Positions 26,150-35,278 are shown, numbered from the stretch's first letter. The stretch is 64,000 bases of DNA from Rhodococcus sp. X156 (GCF_004006015.1 NZ_CP034766.1:62001-126000), one strand, 5' to 3'. Notes: generated from the sequence alone by a model not told the origin. Numbers and translations: made by a program.

Positions 26150-26488
26150 GTGACCGACCTGCCGAGCACTACCGTTGCCGATCTTCCCGCCGAGCTGCCC
26201 GAGGGGGTCGTCCTGCTGGACGTCCGCGAGGACGACGAGTGGGCCGCCGGGCACGCCCCCGAGGCGGTGCACGTGCCGATGGCCGACATCCCGGCTCGGC
26301 TGGACGAGCTGCCCGCCGACGCCGACCTGCAGGTGGTCTGCAAGGCCGGTGGCCGCTCCGCTCGCGTGGTGGCCTACCTGCAGCAGGCCGGCCGCCAGGC
26401 CACCAACGTCGAGGGCGGCATGCTGGACTGGCAGGCCGCCGGTCGCCCGCTGGTGAGCGAGACCGGCGCTGAGCCCACCGTGATCTGA
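26150..26488 (+). CDS. Rhodanese-like domain protein
   Basis: A 112-aa single-domain rhodanese with active-site loop CKAGGRS, catalytic C64. Sulfur-transferase signature pieces LLDVREDDEWAAGHAPEAVHVPM and NVEGGMLDWQAAGRPL are intact. The loop fits sulfur transfer rather than phosphatase. GTG 26150 is the likely start; the nearby ATG at 26142 hits a stop. Its stop overlaps the next start by one base (TGATG), so it is coupled to the DUF4328 gene. Confidence 0.9.
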   Translation: MTDLPSTTVADLPAELPEGVVLLDVREDDEWAAGHAPEAVHVPMADIPARLDELPADADLQVVCKAGGRSARVVAYLQQAGRQATNVEGGMLDWQAAGRPLVSETGAEPTVI

Positions 26489-27531
26489 TGCAGCAGTTCT
26501 GTCACCGGTGTGCCGCCGCGCTGCCCCTGCGGGGACGGCCCATGCAGTGGTGCCCGCGGTGTGGCGGCGTGCTGTCGGCGCCCACCACCACCCCGCCGGT
26601 GGCGCTGCGGTGGGTGGCCAAGCCCCCGCCGAGGGTGGTGGAGCGCGTGGTGCTGCGCCGCGAGCTCGGCCCCACCCCCCGCTACCAGCACGTCCCCCGC
26701 TGGGGGATGCCGCACACCCCGGTGCCGCGGGTGAGCGTGCCGCGCCCGCCCACTGCCCGCCAGCGGATGGCTGCACTGGCTGACACCGCCGGTGCCCTGC
26801 TGACCGGCGCCGCAGTGGTGCTGGCGCTGGCCGCGGCGGCCGAGCTGTGGCGCTACCTGCTGCTGCTGCGCAGCCGGTCCGAGCTGCTGGGCGCCACCAC
26901 CGTGGCCATCTCCGACGCCGCGGTGATCACCACCGGCGTGCTGTCAGTGCTCACCGTCCTGTTCGCCATGGTCGTCTGCACGGTGTGGCTGGTGCGCGCC
27001 CGGGCGGCGGCGGCCGAGCGGATCGGCCGCCGCGATGCGCGCAGCGCCCGCAGCATCGCCCTGGGCATCTTCGTGCCCGGCTGGAACCTGGTGGCCCCCG
27101 GTGTGCTGCTCACCGAGCTGGAGCGCGACATCGACCCGGACAGCCACGGCCCGCGGCCATCCCGACGGCTGCGCTGGTGGTGGGCCGGGTGGGTGCTGTC
27201 GGTGGCGCTGGCCGCCGGGGCGTGGTTGTGGCGGCTGCGCGACAGCGTGCAGGCCCAGGCCGACGGAGTGCTGCTGGTGGCGCTGTCGGACGTGGTGGCT
27301 GCCGCCGTGGTGGTGCTGACGCTGCGGCTGGTGCGCGAGCACACCGCGGCGCTGGACCCGGCCGCGGGCTCCCGCCGGCGGCGGCGCACCCGCTGGGTGG
27401 CCTCGGTCCCCGTCGAAGCAGCTCCGGCCGTGGCCACAGCACCGAGTGCGGCCGTCGCGCCGCGCACCGAGGCACCCGCGCCGGGCGCCCGGACCGACAC
27501 CGAACCTGCGCTGGCCGCCACCGGTTCATGA
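26488..27531 (+). CDS. DUF4328 membrane protein with N-terminal zinc ribbon
   Basis: A 347-aa protein. It opens with a zinc-ribbon-like CHRC ... CPRC pair (residues 5-8 and 22-25), then a Pro/Arg-rich linker, then a DUF4328 region with about six hydrophobic segments and the typical GIFVPGWNLVAPGVLLTEL stretch. It ends in an Ala/Pro/Thr-rich tail. Function unknown. It is linked by one-base and four-base overlaps to the rhodanese before and the GDPD after it, forming a three-gene operon. Confidence 0.8.
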   Translation: MQQFCHRCAAALPLRGRPMQWCPRCGGVLSAPTTTPPVALRWVAKPPPRVVERVVLRRELGPTPRYQHVPRWGMPHTPVPRVSVPRPPTARQRMAALADTAGALLTGAAVVLALAAAAELWRYLLLLRSRSELLGATTVAISDAAVITTGVLSVLTVLFAMVVCTVWLVRARAAAAERIGRRDARSARSIALGIFVPGWNLVAPGVLLTELERDIDPDSHGPRPSRRLRWWWAGWVLSVALAAGAWLWRLRDSVQAQADGVLLVALSDVVAAAVVVLTLRLVREHTAALDPAAGSRRRRRTRWVASVPVEAAPAVATAPSAAVAPRTEAPAPGARTDTEPALAATGS

Positions 27532-28445
27532 GCAGCGACCTTCCCGGGCAGCGACCTGTGGTGAGCGGGGACTCCGGCCGGCGTCGCACCCCGCTGGTGG
27601 TGGCGCACCGAGGGGCGTCGGCGGTGCGCGCCGAGCACACCCTGCAGGCCTACGAGCTGGCCCTGGAGCACGGCGCCGACGCCCTGGAGTGCGACGTTCG
27701 CCTGACCCGCGACGGGCACCTGGTCTGCGTGCACGACCGCCGGGTGGACCGCACCTCCACCGGCCGGGGCGTGGTGAGCCAGATGACCCTGGAGGGCCTC
27801 GCGGCGCTGGACTTCACCAGCTGGCACGACCCGGTACCGGAGAGCGCCGACGAGCTGGTGGGTGAGGGCTCGCACCGCGCCGACCTCCTCGACCTCGACG
27901 CCGGCGAGCGGGGCGAGGCTGATGCGCAGACTGAGGAGACCGACACGGTTCCCAGCATGCTCACGCTGGCCCAGCTGCTGGAGCTGGTGACGGACTACGC
28001 GCGCCCGGCCCGGCTGTTCATCGAGACCAAGCACCCGGTGCGCTACGGCGGGCTGGTGGAGGCCAAGCTGCTGGCGGAGCTGCGCCGCTACGGCCTGGCG
28101 TCGCCCCCCTCGGCCGCGCACGCCCGCGCGGTGGTGATGAGCTTCTCCCCGAGCGCGGTCTGGCGGGTGCGGCGCTCGGCGCCCATGCTGCCCACCGTGC
28201 TGCTGGGACGCACCGCCGCTGCGCTCGCCCCGCTGACGGTGGCCGCGGTGGGGGCCACCGCCGTCGGCCCCGGCATCAACCTGCTGCGCGCCGACCCCGG
28301 CCTGGTGCTGCGCGCCGCCGAGCAGGGCCGCGCCACCTACACCTGGACGGTGGACTCCGCCGAGGAGGCCGCGTTCTGCCAGGAGCTGGGCGTGGGCTGG
28401 ATCGCCACCAACCACCCGCAGGCCATGCGGGGCTGGCTCACCTGA
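27528..28445 (+). CDS. glpQ1: Glycerophosphodiester phosphodiesterase
   Basis: A 305-aa GDPD-family enzyme that hydrolyses glycerophosphodiesters to glycerol-3-phosphate and an alcohol. The TIM-barrel N-terminus carries the catalytic set H27-R28 (VAHRGAS), E54 and D56 (ALECDVRLT) and H69 (CVHD). The usual E-N-T motif reads E-H-T. An acidic insert (~115-145) separates the first strands from LIET. No signal peptide, so cytoplasmic. Position next to the Rv3839- and Rv3840-like genes parallels M. tuberculosis Rv3842c (glpQ1). Confidence 0.9.
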   Translation: MSSDLPGQRPVVSGDSGRRRTPLVVAHRGASAVRAEHTLQAYELALEHGADALECDVRLTRDGHLVCVHDRRVDRTSTGRGVVSQMTLEGLAALDFTSWHDPVPESADELVGEGSHRADLLDLDAGERGEADAQTEETDTVPSMLTLAQLLELVTDYARPARLFIETKHPVRYGGLVEAKLLAELRRYGLASPPSAAHARAVVMSFSPSAVWRVRRSAPMLPTVLLGRTAAALAPLTVAAVGATAVGPGINLLRADPGLVLRAAEQGRATYTWTVDSAEEAAFCQELGVGWIATNHPQAMRGWLT

Positions 28446-28495
28446 GGCGGCCGCCGACCACCACAGCGGCCGGGGACGGGCCGGTGCGGCCTCTG

Positions 28496-28501
28496 TAGGT
28501 T
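28496..28501 (+). promoter_or_regulatory. -10 element (TAGGTT) of leaderless DUF5926 gene
   Basis: TAGGTT ends six bases before GTG 28508, a good TANNNT match with leaderless spacing. Confidence 0.5.
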
Positions 28502-28507
28502 GAGCCT

Positions 28508-29413
28508 GTGGCTAAGAAGAGTGGACGCAAGGCGGGGCCCCGAGCAGGGCGCACCCGTACCGAGAAGGCCCCTCGCCCGGTAGTGGTCTCCCGGCCCTAC
28601 GAGGGCCTGGCCGCCGAGTGCGACCTGGTGGCGCTGCGGGAGTTCGTCCCGTCCGCCACCGCGCAGCTGACGCTGGCCGAGTCGGGCCGCCCGGTGCTGC
28701 TGGGCACGGTGCTGCCGATGGCCTCGGCCGCGCTGGTGCGTGCCGGTGGCGAGGGCGGCACGCCGCCGGAGACCGGCATCGTCGGCCTGCAGGTGCAGAC
28801 CCGGTCCGACGACATCAGCCGCGACCTAGGTGGGGCGATCGCCTGGTCGCGCCAGGCCACGGCCGGCGAGGTGCTGCAGATGGTGGACGGCACCGGTGAG
28901 CACGCTCCCCGGGCGCAGGAGCTGCTCGACCCCACCGCGGAGCTGGACATCACCGTGCACGACGACTTCGGCTGGTGGCTGCCCGAGGGGCAGACGCCCA
29001 CCGACGAGGTGACGCTGAGCCTGGAGCGGGCCAACGACGCCATCCTGCCCACCGCGCTGCTGCAGGCCGACGGCGTGCGCAGCGCCTGGTGGGTGGACGC
29101 CGGGGAGAAGGCGCACCTGCGCTGGGTCCGCCCCGAGGACGAGGACGCGCTGATGCTGGCGCTGGCCCGGGTGCACGCCGAGGGCCGGCTCACCCTCGGT
29201 GAGGGCTCCCGCTACGCCGGGTCCTTCCGCGCCCACGGGCTGCTGGTGCCGGTGTTCGACCTCGACCGGGAGAGGCACGCCCAGGAGTGGGCCGAGGCCA
29301 CCACCGAGCTGGGCCGGGCCCTGGACGAGGCCCTGGCGGTGGACGCCCCGCTCACTGCGGAGCAGCGTCGCTCCCGGGACGGGCTGCGCACCCGCCAGAT
29401 CACCATCCGCTAG
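28508..29413 (+). CDS. DUF5926 family protein (Rv3839-like)
   Basis: A 301-aa soluble protein. A lysine/arginine-rich N-terminal tail (MAKKSGRKAGPRAGRTRTEK) looks like a nucleic-acid-binding or SecA-C-like extension. The body shows the DUF5926 conserved stretches such as LDITVHDDFGWWLPEG and a C-terminal LTAEQRRSRDGLRTRQITIR. It corresponds by position and length to Rv3839 of M. tuberculosis, of unknown function. Convergent with the LCP gene 35 bases downstream. Confidence 0.82.
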   Translation: MAKKSGRKAGPRAGRTRTEKAPRPVVVSRPYEGLAAECDLVALREFVPSATAQLTLAESGRPVLLGTVLPMASAALVRAGGEGGTPPETGIVGLQVQTRSDDISRDLGGAIAWSRQATAGEVLQMVDGTGEHAPRAQELLDPTAELDITVHDDFGWWLPEGQTPTDEVTLSLERANDAILPTALLQADGVRSAWWVDAGEKAHLRWVRPEDEDALMLALARVHAEGRLTLGEGSRYAGSFRAHGLLVPVFDLDRERHAQEWAEATTELGRALDEALAVDAPLTAEQRRSRDGLRTRQITIR

Positions 29414-29448
29414 AGCTTCCGCACGCCGCGGCGAGCTGCTGCCCGGGC

Positions 29449-30672
29449 CTACCTGGGCTTGGTCAGCAGCTCGCTCGGCACCGGCTCGTCCGCGGCGATC
29501 GCGGCCCAGAACCGGGGGGCGTCGGAGGTCCACCGCGACCCGCCGTCGAACGGCACGGTGGTGGTGACCATTCCGCCGCGCATGGCCCAGCCCATCGCGG
29601 CCAGGTGCCACAGGTGGTCGCCGTCGTCCACGGTGAACGAGCTGACCCCGTTGGTGACCAGCGGGAACACCCGGAACGGGTTGAGCAGCGTGCCCACGCT
29701 GGAGGCCTTGCCCATCAGCGCGGAGAGGAACTCCCGCTGGTGGGCCACCCGGGTGACGTCGGCGTCGGGGTAGTCGTGCCGGTTGCGGACGTAGGCCAGT
29801 GCCTGTGCCCCGGTGAGGTCCTGGCAGCCGGGCTCGAACCGGGCTCCGGAGAACGGGTCGTTCATGCCGGGCGGGTCGATGCACATGTTCACCCCGCCGA
29901 CGGCGTCGACGAGGTTGGCGAAGCCGCCGAAGCCGATCTCCGCGTAGTGGTCGATGCGCACCTTGGTGGCCACCTCGACGGTCTGCGCCAGCAGCGGCGC
30001 ACCCCCGATCGCGAACGCGGCGTTCACCTTGTCCCTGCCGTGGCCGGGGATGGTGAGCTCGGAGTCGCGCGGGATGGAGACGAGCGTCGGGCTGTCGCTG
30101 CCCTCCGGGATGTGCAGCAGCATGATCGTGTCGGTGCGCGAGCCCCCGGCGTCGGACTCGCTGCCGGTGTTCAGCGCCTGCTCCTGGTCCGGGGTGAGGC
30201 CCACCCGGCTGTCCGAGCCGACGAGCAGCCAGTTGGTGCCCGGCGTGTCGGCGACGCGGCCCGGGTAGTCCTCCAGCGCCTCGGTGCGCTTGAGGCTGGA
30301 GTCGAGGTAGAAGAAGAACCCGACGAACAGCAGCACCAGCACCAGCGCCACCACCCCGATGCGGCGGCCCCAGCGGGGGCGACGGCGTCGGGGTCGTGGC
30401 GGGGCAGCGCCCACTCGGCGGGGGTCGGCCGGGCGCTGGGGCGGCTCACCGGAGCGTGGCTGTGCCGGGGGCTGGTCACGGTAGGGCTGGTCGGCGTAGG
30501 GCCGTCCGACGCGGGTGGGCGGGTACTGCTGGTCGGACCGCGCGCCGGCACCAGGCTGCGGGGGCACCTGCGACCACGCGCGGGGACGTTCCCGGGGGGC
30601 CTGTGGCATGGCCCTGGTCGGCTCGTCGCCACCACCTCGCGACGGACTTCTGCCCGCATTCCAGCCATCCAT
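29449..30672 (-). CDS. LytR-CpsA-Psr (LCP) family cell-wall glycopolymer ligase
   Basis: A 407-aa membrane-anchored LCP protein. It has a ~100-residue Pro/Arg/Gln-rich cytoplasmic tail, one membrane helix (VGVVALVLVLLFVGFFF-like, ~105-125), then the extracellular LCP domain with GSDSRVG, GGSRTDTIML and the Arg-rich active-site strand VSIPRDSELTIPG. A later conserved segment is ALAYVRNRHDYPDADVTRVAHQ. LCP enzymes attach arabinogalactan or similar polymers to peptidoglycan. It lacks the C-terminal LytR_C domain. Its place beside the DUF5926 gene matches Rv3840. Confidence 0.9.
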   Translation of the reverse strand: MDGWNAGRSPSRGGGDEPTRAMPQAPRERPRAWSQVPPQPGAGARSDQQYPPTRVGRPYADQPYRDQPPAQPRSGEPPQRPADPRRVGAAPPRPRRRRPRWGRRIGVVALVLVLLFVGFFFYLDSSLKRTEALEDYPGRVADTPGTNWLLVGSDSRVGLTPDQEQALNTGSESDAGGSRTDTIMLLHIPEGSDSPTLVSIPRDSELTIPGHGRDKVNAAFAIGGAPLLAQTVEVATKVRIDHYAEIGFGGFANLVDAVGGVNMCIDPPGMNDPFSGARFEPGCQDLTGAQALAYVRNRHDYPDADVTRVAHQREFLSALMGKASSVGTLLNPFRVFPLVTNGVSSFTVDDGDHLWHLAAMGWAMRGGMVTTTVPFDGGSRWTSDAPRFWAAIAADEPVPSELLTKPR

Positions 30673-30680
30673 GCACAGCG

Positions 30681-30686
30681 ACGATA
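30681..30686 (-). promoter_or_regulatory. -10 element (TATCGT) of the LCP gene
   Basis: On the minus strand TATCGT ends eight bases before ATG 30672; no ribosome-binding site is seen, so a near-leaderless transcript is likely. Confidence 0.4.
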
Positions 30687-30739
30687 CGCAGGGGGGTGCC
30701 GGTCCGGCCGTGAAGCACCCCGCGCCGGTGCGCCGCGCC

Positions 30740-31975
30740 TCAGCCCGGCAGCGGGTCGCGCACCAGCGGGCAGGACATGCAGCGGGGTCCGCCCCGGCCG
30801 GAGCCGAGCTCGGAGCCGGCGATGGGCAGCACCTCCACGCCGGCCTCGCTCAGCCGGGCGTTGGTGCGCACGTTGCGCTCGTAGGAGATGACCACCCCGG
30901 GCTCCAGCGCCAGGGTGTTGTTGCCGTCGTCCCACTGCTCACGCTCGGCGGTCACCGGGTCGCTGCCGGTGTCGATCACGCGCAACCGGTCGATGCCCAT
31001 GGCCGCAGCCGCGGCGCTGCGGAAGGGAGTCGGTCCACCCACCAGCACGGTTCCCGCTCCCGGGTCCCCGTCGTGGCCCGGCCGGATCGTGTACGCGGTG
31101 AGGCTGTCCACCACGGCGGAGTACATCACCATGGCGTCCCGGTCGACCATGGTGCAGACGGTGTCCAGGTGCATGGTGGCCCGCTGCTGGGCGATGGGCA
31201 CCGCCAGCACGGTGTGCGCCACCCCGTCGCTGAACGCGCTGCGCGCCACCGCCTCCGCCCCGGCCGGGGTGGTGCGCTCCCCGACACCGATGGCCAGCAC
31301 ACCGGGCGCCAGCAGCAGCACGTCGCCACCCTCCACCGGCGCCGAGGCGTGGCCGTAGGCCCGGGCGGAGCCGGCGAAGCGCGGGTGGTGGCAGTACACC
31401 AGGTCGGTCAGTGCGGTCTCCCGCGACCGGGCGGGCAGGGCCAGCGCGCTGATCGCCACCCGCTCACCCACCCAGAACGACGGGTCGCGGGTGAACAGCA
31501 GGTTGGGCAGCGGAGCGAGGAGGAAGTCGCTGCCGTGGTGCATGCGGTGCACCAGCGACGTGCCGGCGGCGGCCCGGCTGACCGGCAGCTCGTCGAAGGT
31601 CAGCCCGGCCATGAGCACCCCGGCCAGCTCGGCGGCGTCTAGCTGGTGCAGGTGCTCGCTCAGCGCCTCGGCGAGCCCGGTGCCCAGCCGACGGGCGTCC
31701 ACGGCCTCGGAGATGCCCCGGATGCGCGCGTCGGTGCCGGTGAGGGTCTCGGTGAGCAGCTGGGCCAGCAGCAGCACCTCCACCCCGCGTCCACGCAGCA
31801 GGTCGGCGAAGGCGTCGTGCTCCTGCTGCGCCCGCTCCACCCAGGGCAGGCCGTCGAAGAGCAGCTGGTCGGTGTTGCGTGGCGTCAACCGGGTCAGCTC
31901 GGGGCCGGGGCGGTGCAGCAGCACGCTGCGCAGCCGTCCCACCTCGGTGTCCACCGGGCCCACGGTGCTGCTCAC
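30740..31975 (-). CDS. arcA: Arginine deiminase
   Basis: A 411-aa arginine deiminase converting L-arginine to citrulline and ammonia. Guanidino-group fold motifs are visible: [27 protein letters not shown] with the substrate-binding Asp, [13 protein letters not shown] with catalytic His, and the C-terminal [10 protein letters not shown] with catalytic C399. GTG 31975 overlaps the stop of the CPBP gene (GTGA), so the two are cotranscribed; GTG 31981 is an alternative. No arcB or arcC is present in the window, so the enzyme may serve acid resistance or arginine use apart from a full ADI operon. Confidence 0.95.
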   Translation of the reverse strand: MSSTVGPVDTEVGRLRSVLLHRPGPELTRLTPRNTDQLLFDGLPWVERAQQEHDAFADLLRGRGVEVLLLAQLLTETLTGTDARIRGISEAVDARRLGTGLAEALSEHLHQLDAAELAGVLMAGLTFDELPVSRAAAGTSLVHRMHHGSDFLLAPLPNLLFTRDPSFWVGERVAISALALPARSRETALTDLVYCHHPRFAGSARAYGHASAPVEGGDVLLLAPGVLAIGVGERTTPAGAEAVARSAFSDGVAHTVLAVPIAQQRATMHLDTVCTMVDRDAMVMYSAVVDSLTAYTIRPGHDGDPGAGTVLVGGPTPFRSAAAAAMGIDRLRVIDTGSDPVTAEREQWDDGNNTLALEPGVVISYERNVRTNARLSEAGVEVLPIAGSELGSGRGGPRCMSCPLVRDPLPG

Positions 31976-32766
31976 AGCCACCCCACGTGTGGGGCGAGCA
32001 GGGCGTACCCGACGAAGGCCACCACGTCGATGAGGGCGTGGCCGACCACCAGCGCCCACAGGCGGTGGGTGCGCTGCCAGACCCGGCCGAACACCAGGCC
32101 CAGCACCACGTTGCCCAGGAACCCGCCGAAGCCCTGGTAGAGGTGGTAGCTGCCGCGCAGCAGCGCCGAGGCCAGCAGGGAGCGGTTCTCGCTCCAGCCC
32201 AGCTGGCGCAGCCGGGTGATCAGGTAGGCCACTACCAGGGCCTCCTCCGCCCAGGCGTTGGCCATGGCCGCGCCCACCAGCACCGGCACCCGCCACCAGG
32301 TGTCACCCAGCTCGGTGGGGACCACGGTGAGGTTGATGCCGATGGCGCGGGTCACCAGGTAGAAGCCCAGCCCGGGAATGCCGATGAGGGCGGCCAGACC
32401 GGCGCCCGACAGCAGGTCGCGCCGCGGTGCGCTGCGGTCCAGGCCCACCGCACGCAGCGCGAGCCCGCCGCGCCAGAGCAGGAAGATGCCGAGCCCACCC
32501 CACGCGGTCAGGCGCAGGATGCTGAGCAGCTGGCCGGCCAGGTCGAGCAGGTCGGCCGAGGCCTGCGGCACGTTGATGGCCACGCTCTGGTCGGACAGCG
32601 GGGCCGGGGCAGCCAGGGAGTCCAGCAGCGACACCAGGCTGCGCAGCCCGGACATGCCCAGCGTCACCAGCAGCACCAGGGCGATCTCCCAGTGCAGCAC
32701 CCGACGCTCGCGGCCGGCCACCACCGTCGCGACCGGGGGCGGGGGCCGCAGCCAGGCACTGGTCAC
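31972..32766 (-). CDS. CPBP family intramembrane protein
   Basis: A 264-aa protein with about seven hydrophobic segments of the CPBP (CAAX protease and bacteriocin-processing) family. The diagnostic residues are E174-E175 in [13 protein letters not shown]208 in GSYHLYQG, and H243 with D247 in [10 protein letters not shown]. The usual Arg of the EExxxR motif is missing (Val179), which is seen in an actinobacterial subgroup; protease activity is therefore uncertain. GTG 32766 is preferred because a TAACGT -10 lies exactly seven bases upstream. First gene of a two-gene operon with arcA. Confidence 0.82.
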   Translation of the reverse strand: MTSAWLRPPPPVATVVAGRERRVLHWEIALVLLVTLGMSGLRSLVSLLDSLAAPAPLSDQSVAINVPQASADLLDLAGQLLSILRLTAWGGLGIFLLWRGGLALRAVGLDRSAPRRDLLSGAGLAALIGIPGLGFYLVTRAIGINLTVVPTELGDTWWRVPVLVGAAMANAWAEEALVVAYLITRLRQLGWSENRSLLASALLRGSYHLYQGFGGFLGNVVLGLVFGRVWQRTHRLWALVVGHALIDVVAFVGYALLAPHVGWL

Positions 32767-32773
32767 GGCTGCG

Positions 32774-32779
32774 ACGTTA
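32774..32779 (-). promoter_or_regulatory. -10 element (TAACGT) supporting start 32766
   Basis: On the minus strand TAACGT ends seven bases before GTG 32766. It decides the start over GTG 32790, which would place the -10 inside the gene. Confidence 0.5.
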
Positions 32780-32809
32780 GCCGCGCGCACGCCGGTGGTG
32801 CGGACTGGC

Positions 32810-32815
32810 TACCGT
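32810..32815 (+). promoter_or_regulatory. -10 element (TACCGT) of leaderless gene at 32822
   Basis: TACCGT ends six bases before GTG 32822. The divergent -10 elements at 32774 and here share one short intergenic region of 55 bases. Confidence 0.5.
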
Positions 32816-32821
32816 CGCAGG

Positions 32822-33493
32822 GTGGCCACTTTCCTCACCCTCGGCGTCCCGGAGCCGCGCGCGGGCGATCCGCTGCTGGCCCGGCTGCTGGACGACCGCG
32901 CCGGTCGACGCCTGGCGGGGCCCCTGCACGCCCACCCGGTGGTGCTCGCCTCCCGGCTGAGCCGCCCAGGCGCTGACGGCGGAGCCCCGGCCGCCGGACC
33001 GGTGGTGGTGGAGCTCGACGTCGACCCCGCCGGGCTGCCCGAGCACACCGCCGTCCGCTACACCCTGCGTCCACCGCCGGAGCAGGTGCCCGACGCCCTC
33101 GCCGTGGACCTGCCCAGCCCCCGCGCCGTGCGGGTGAGCGTGCTGACGGACGTGCACCGGGTGGAGGCGGCCGGGCACCACCCGCAGCTGGACGCCGACG
33201 CTGACCCGGCCACGGTGGCCGACTTCCTCGCCGTCCTGGCCCACAGCCCGGTGGGCTTCATCGCCCGGGCCGACGACGCCGCCGGGGTGCTGCGAGTGCT
33301 GGCCGCCACGGTGGCCGCGCTGCGTGGCGACGACGTGCGCACCGCCTGGCGGGCGCCGGACGCCGCCCGGGTGCGCGCCGTGCCGGCCCCGGCGGCGAAG
33401 GCGCTGCGCGAGGTGCTGCTGAGCGTGGAGGTCCCCGACGCGTCGCGGGTGGCCGCCGACCTGGCCGAGGCCGGGCTGGAGCCACTGCCCTGA
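32822..33493 (+). CDS. Hypothetical protein
   Basis: A 223-aa soluble protein that I do not recognise. It has no signal peptide or membrane helix and shows alternating strand/helix patterns with Val/Ala/Asp-rich sequence. Phrases such as VVVELDVDPAGLPEHTAVRYTL and VADFLAVLAHSPVGFIARADDAAGVLRVLAATVAALRG suggest a compact alpha/beta fold. Start fixed by the leaderless -10 upstream. It precedes pheA by 91 bases on the same strand. Confidence 0.65.
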   Translation: MATFLTLGVPEPRAGDPLLARLLDDRAGRRLAGPLHAHPVVLASRLSRPGADGGAPAAGPVVVELDVDPAGLPEHTAVRYTLRPPPEQVPDALAVDLPSPRAVRVSVLTDVHRVEAAGHHPQLDADADPATVADFLAVLAHSPVGFIARADDAAGVLRVLAATVAALRGDDVRTAWRAPDAARVRAVPAPAAKALREVLLSVEVPDASRVAADLAEAGLEPLP

Positions 33494-33572
33494 GCGGGGG
33501 CCGGGTGAGTTCGGGTGTCGCCGACCGGGTATCGGGCGGCGGTGCCTGCGCGACCGGTGGCGCGACACTGCG

Positions 33573-33578
33573 TAGGGT
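33573..33578 (+). promoter_or_regulatory. -10 element (TAGGGT) of leaderless pheA
   Basis: TAGGGT ends six bases before GTG 33585, identical in hexamer and spacing to msrA. Confidence 0.6.
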
Positions 33579-33584
33579 CGACAC

Positions 33585-34487
33585 GTGCAGCGCGTGAGCT
33601 ATCTCGGACCGGCGGGAACCTTCACCGAGGCCGCCTGCCGGCAGCTGGTCCACCCCAGCGCCGAGCTGGTCCCCGCCGCAACCCCGCCCGCGGCCCTGGC
33701 GCTGGTGCGCGACGGGGTGGTGGACGCGGCCTGCGTGCCGATAGAGAACTCGGTGGAGGGCTCGGTGCCCCCCACGCTGGACGCCCTGGCCAGCGGCAGC
33801 CGCCTGCAGGTGGTGGCGGAGACGGAGCTGGCGATCCGCTTCTCGGTGCTGGTGCGACCGGGCACGGCCGCCGCCGACGTCCGCACGGTGCGCACCCACC
33901 CGCACGCGGCCGCGCAGGTGCAGGGCTGGCTGCAGGAGCACCTGCCCTGGGCCGACCTGCAGGTGGGCGGCTCCACCGCCGCCGCTGCCCACGAGGTGCA
34001 GCAGGGCACCGCCGACGCTGCCGTGGCCACCGCGCTGGTCGGCCGCCAGCTCGGGCTGCAGCCACTGGCCGAGGGCGTGGCCGACGTGGCCGACGCCCGC
34101 ACCCGCTTCGTGCTGGTGGTGCCGCCGTGCCCGCCGCCGCCCCGGACCGGCGCCGACCGCACCTCGGTGGTGCTCACGCTGGACAACACCCCGGGTGCGC
34201 TGGTGCAGGCGATGAGCGAGCTGGGGCTGCGCGGCATCGACCTCACCCGCATCGAGTCCCGACCCACCCGCACGGCGATGGGCACCTACCGCTTCTACCT
34301 GGACTGGGTCGGCCACGTGGAGGACCCCGTGGTGGCGGAGGCGCTCGCGGCGCTGCACCGTCGCTGCACCGAGCTGCGCTTCCTGGGCTCGTGGCCGGCG
34401 GCGGTGACCGACCCGGGCTCACCTCCCCCGCCGCCGGGCGATGCCGCGCAGTGGGTCGCCAGCATGCGGACGGGAGGCCAGGAGTGA
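33585..34487 (+). CDS. pheA: Prephenate dehydratase
   Basis: A 300-aa monofunctional prephenate dehydratase making phenylpyruvate in phenylalanine synthesis. The catalytic domain (~1-180) shows YLGPAGTFTEAA, the VPIENSVEGSV motif, and the conserved T-R-F (DARTRFVLV). The ACT regulatory domain (~195-275) includes NTPGALVQAMSELGLRGIDLTRIESRP, the ESRP motif for phenylalanine binding. Synteny with Rv3838c. Coupled by a GTGA overlap to the phosphatase gene. Confidence 0.95.
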   Translation: MQRVSYLGPAGTFTEAACRQLVHPSAELVPAATPPAALALVRDGVVDAACVPIENSVEGSVPPTLDALASGSRLQVVAETELAIRFSVLVRPGTAAADVRTVRTHPHAAAQVQGWLQEHLPWADLQVGGSTAAAAHEVQQGTADAAVATALVGRQLGLQPLAEGVADVADARTRFVLVVPPCPPPPRTGADRTSVVLTLDNTPGALVQAMSELGLRGIDLTRIESRPTRTAMGTYRFYLDWVGHVEDPVVAEALAALHRRCTELRFLGSWPAAVTDPGSPPPPPGDAAQWVASMRTGGQE

Positions 34488-35176
34488 GCGAGCAGGTGGC
34501 GCAGGTGGGACTGCCGCAGGGCAGCCTGATCCTGGCTCGGCACGGGCAGACCTTCTCCAACGTGCGCCACCGGCTGGACTCCCGGCCGCCCGGGGCGCCC
34601 CTGACCGACCTCGGCCACCAGCAGGCGCAGGCGCTGGCCCAGACGCTGGCGCCGGTGCCCAAGGCGGTGGTGGTCAGCTCGGTGGCGACCCGCGCCCGGC
34701 AGACGGCGACACCGGTGGCCACCACGTCCGGGCTGGACCTGCGAGTGCTGCCGGGGCTGCACGAGACCGACGCCGGGGCGCTGGAGGACCGGGAGGACCG
34801 CGAGGCGCACGAGGAGTTCATCCGCGTGTACGGGTCGTGGCACGAGGGTGCCCTGGACGAGCGGATGCCCGACGGGGAGAGCGGCCGGGAGGTGCTGACC
34901 CGGTTCGTGCCCGTGCTGGAGGAGCTGCGGGAGGAGCACCTGCAGACCCCGGACTCGCCGAACGTGCTGGTGGTCAGCCACGGCGCGGCGATCCGGCTGG
35001 TGGCGGCTCACCTGGCCAACGTCAACCGCGCCTTCGCCGCCACCTACGCCCTGCCCAACACCGCGCTGGTGGTGCTGCAGCCGACGCTGGACGGGGGGTG
35101 GCGCTGCGTGCAGTGGGACACCCACACCCCGCCGTTCACCCCGCCGGACGACGCCGCGGTGCACGGCCCCGCCTGA
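34484..35176 (+). CDS. Histidine phosphatase (phosphoglycerate-mutase-like) family protein
   Basis: A 230-aa histidine phosphatase. The phospho-acceptor is H20 in ILARHGQTFSN; the second catalytic His is in VVSHGAAIRLV. ETDAGALEDRED follows, and the family Arg appears in VATRARQTA. It resembles the phosphatases paired with pheA in Mycobacteriales (Rv3837c) rather than true glycolytic mutase, since the length and active-site surroundings fit a phosphatase. Substrate unknown. The GTGA overlap ties it to pheA. Confidence 0.9.
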   Translation: MSEQVAQVGLPQGSLILARHGQTFSNVRHRLDSRPPGAPLTDLGHQQAQALAQTLAPVPKAVVVSSVATRARQTATPVATTSGLDLRVLPGLHETDAGALEDREDREAHEEFIRVYGSWHEGALDERMPDGESGREVLTRFVPVLEELREEHLQTPDSPNVLVVSHGAAIRLVAAHLANVNRAFAATYALPNTALVVLQPTLDGGWRCVQWDTHTPPFTPPDDAAVHGPA

Positions 35177-35182
35177 GCCCTT

Positions 35183-35232
35183 GGGGCGTCTGCAAGTACC
35201 ACCAACAGCGCCCCGAGCGGTCTGCAACCGCT
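35183..35232. terminator. Tandem hairpins between convergent genes, within a degenerate tandem repeat
   Basis: Two stem-loops follow each other: GGGGCG/CGCCCC (35183-35188 with 35209-35214) and AGCGGT/ACCGCT (35216-35221 with 35227-35232, 5-base loop). The same stretch is a degenerate direct repeat in which TCTGCAA, ACCA and CCCCG recur about 32 bases later (35189 and 35221). It lies between the convergent phosphatase and EspG genes and may terminate both transcripts. Confidence 0.45.
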
Positions 35233-35278
35233 ACCAAGACCACCCCGGACCGCTACCAGCCCGTCGCAGCGGGCGCGC

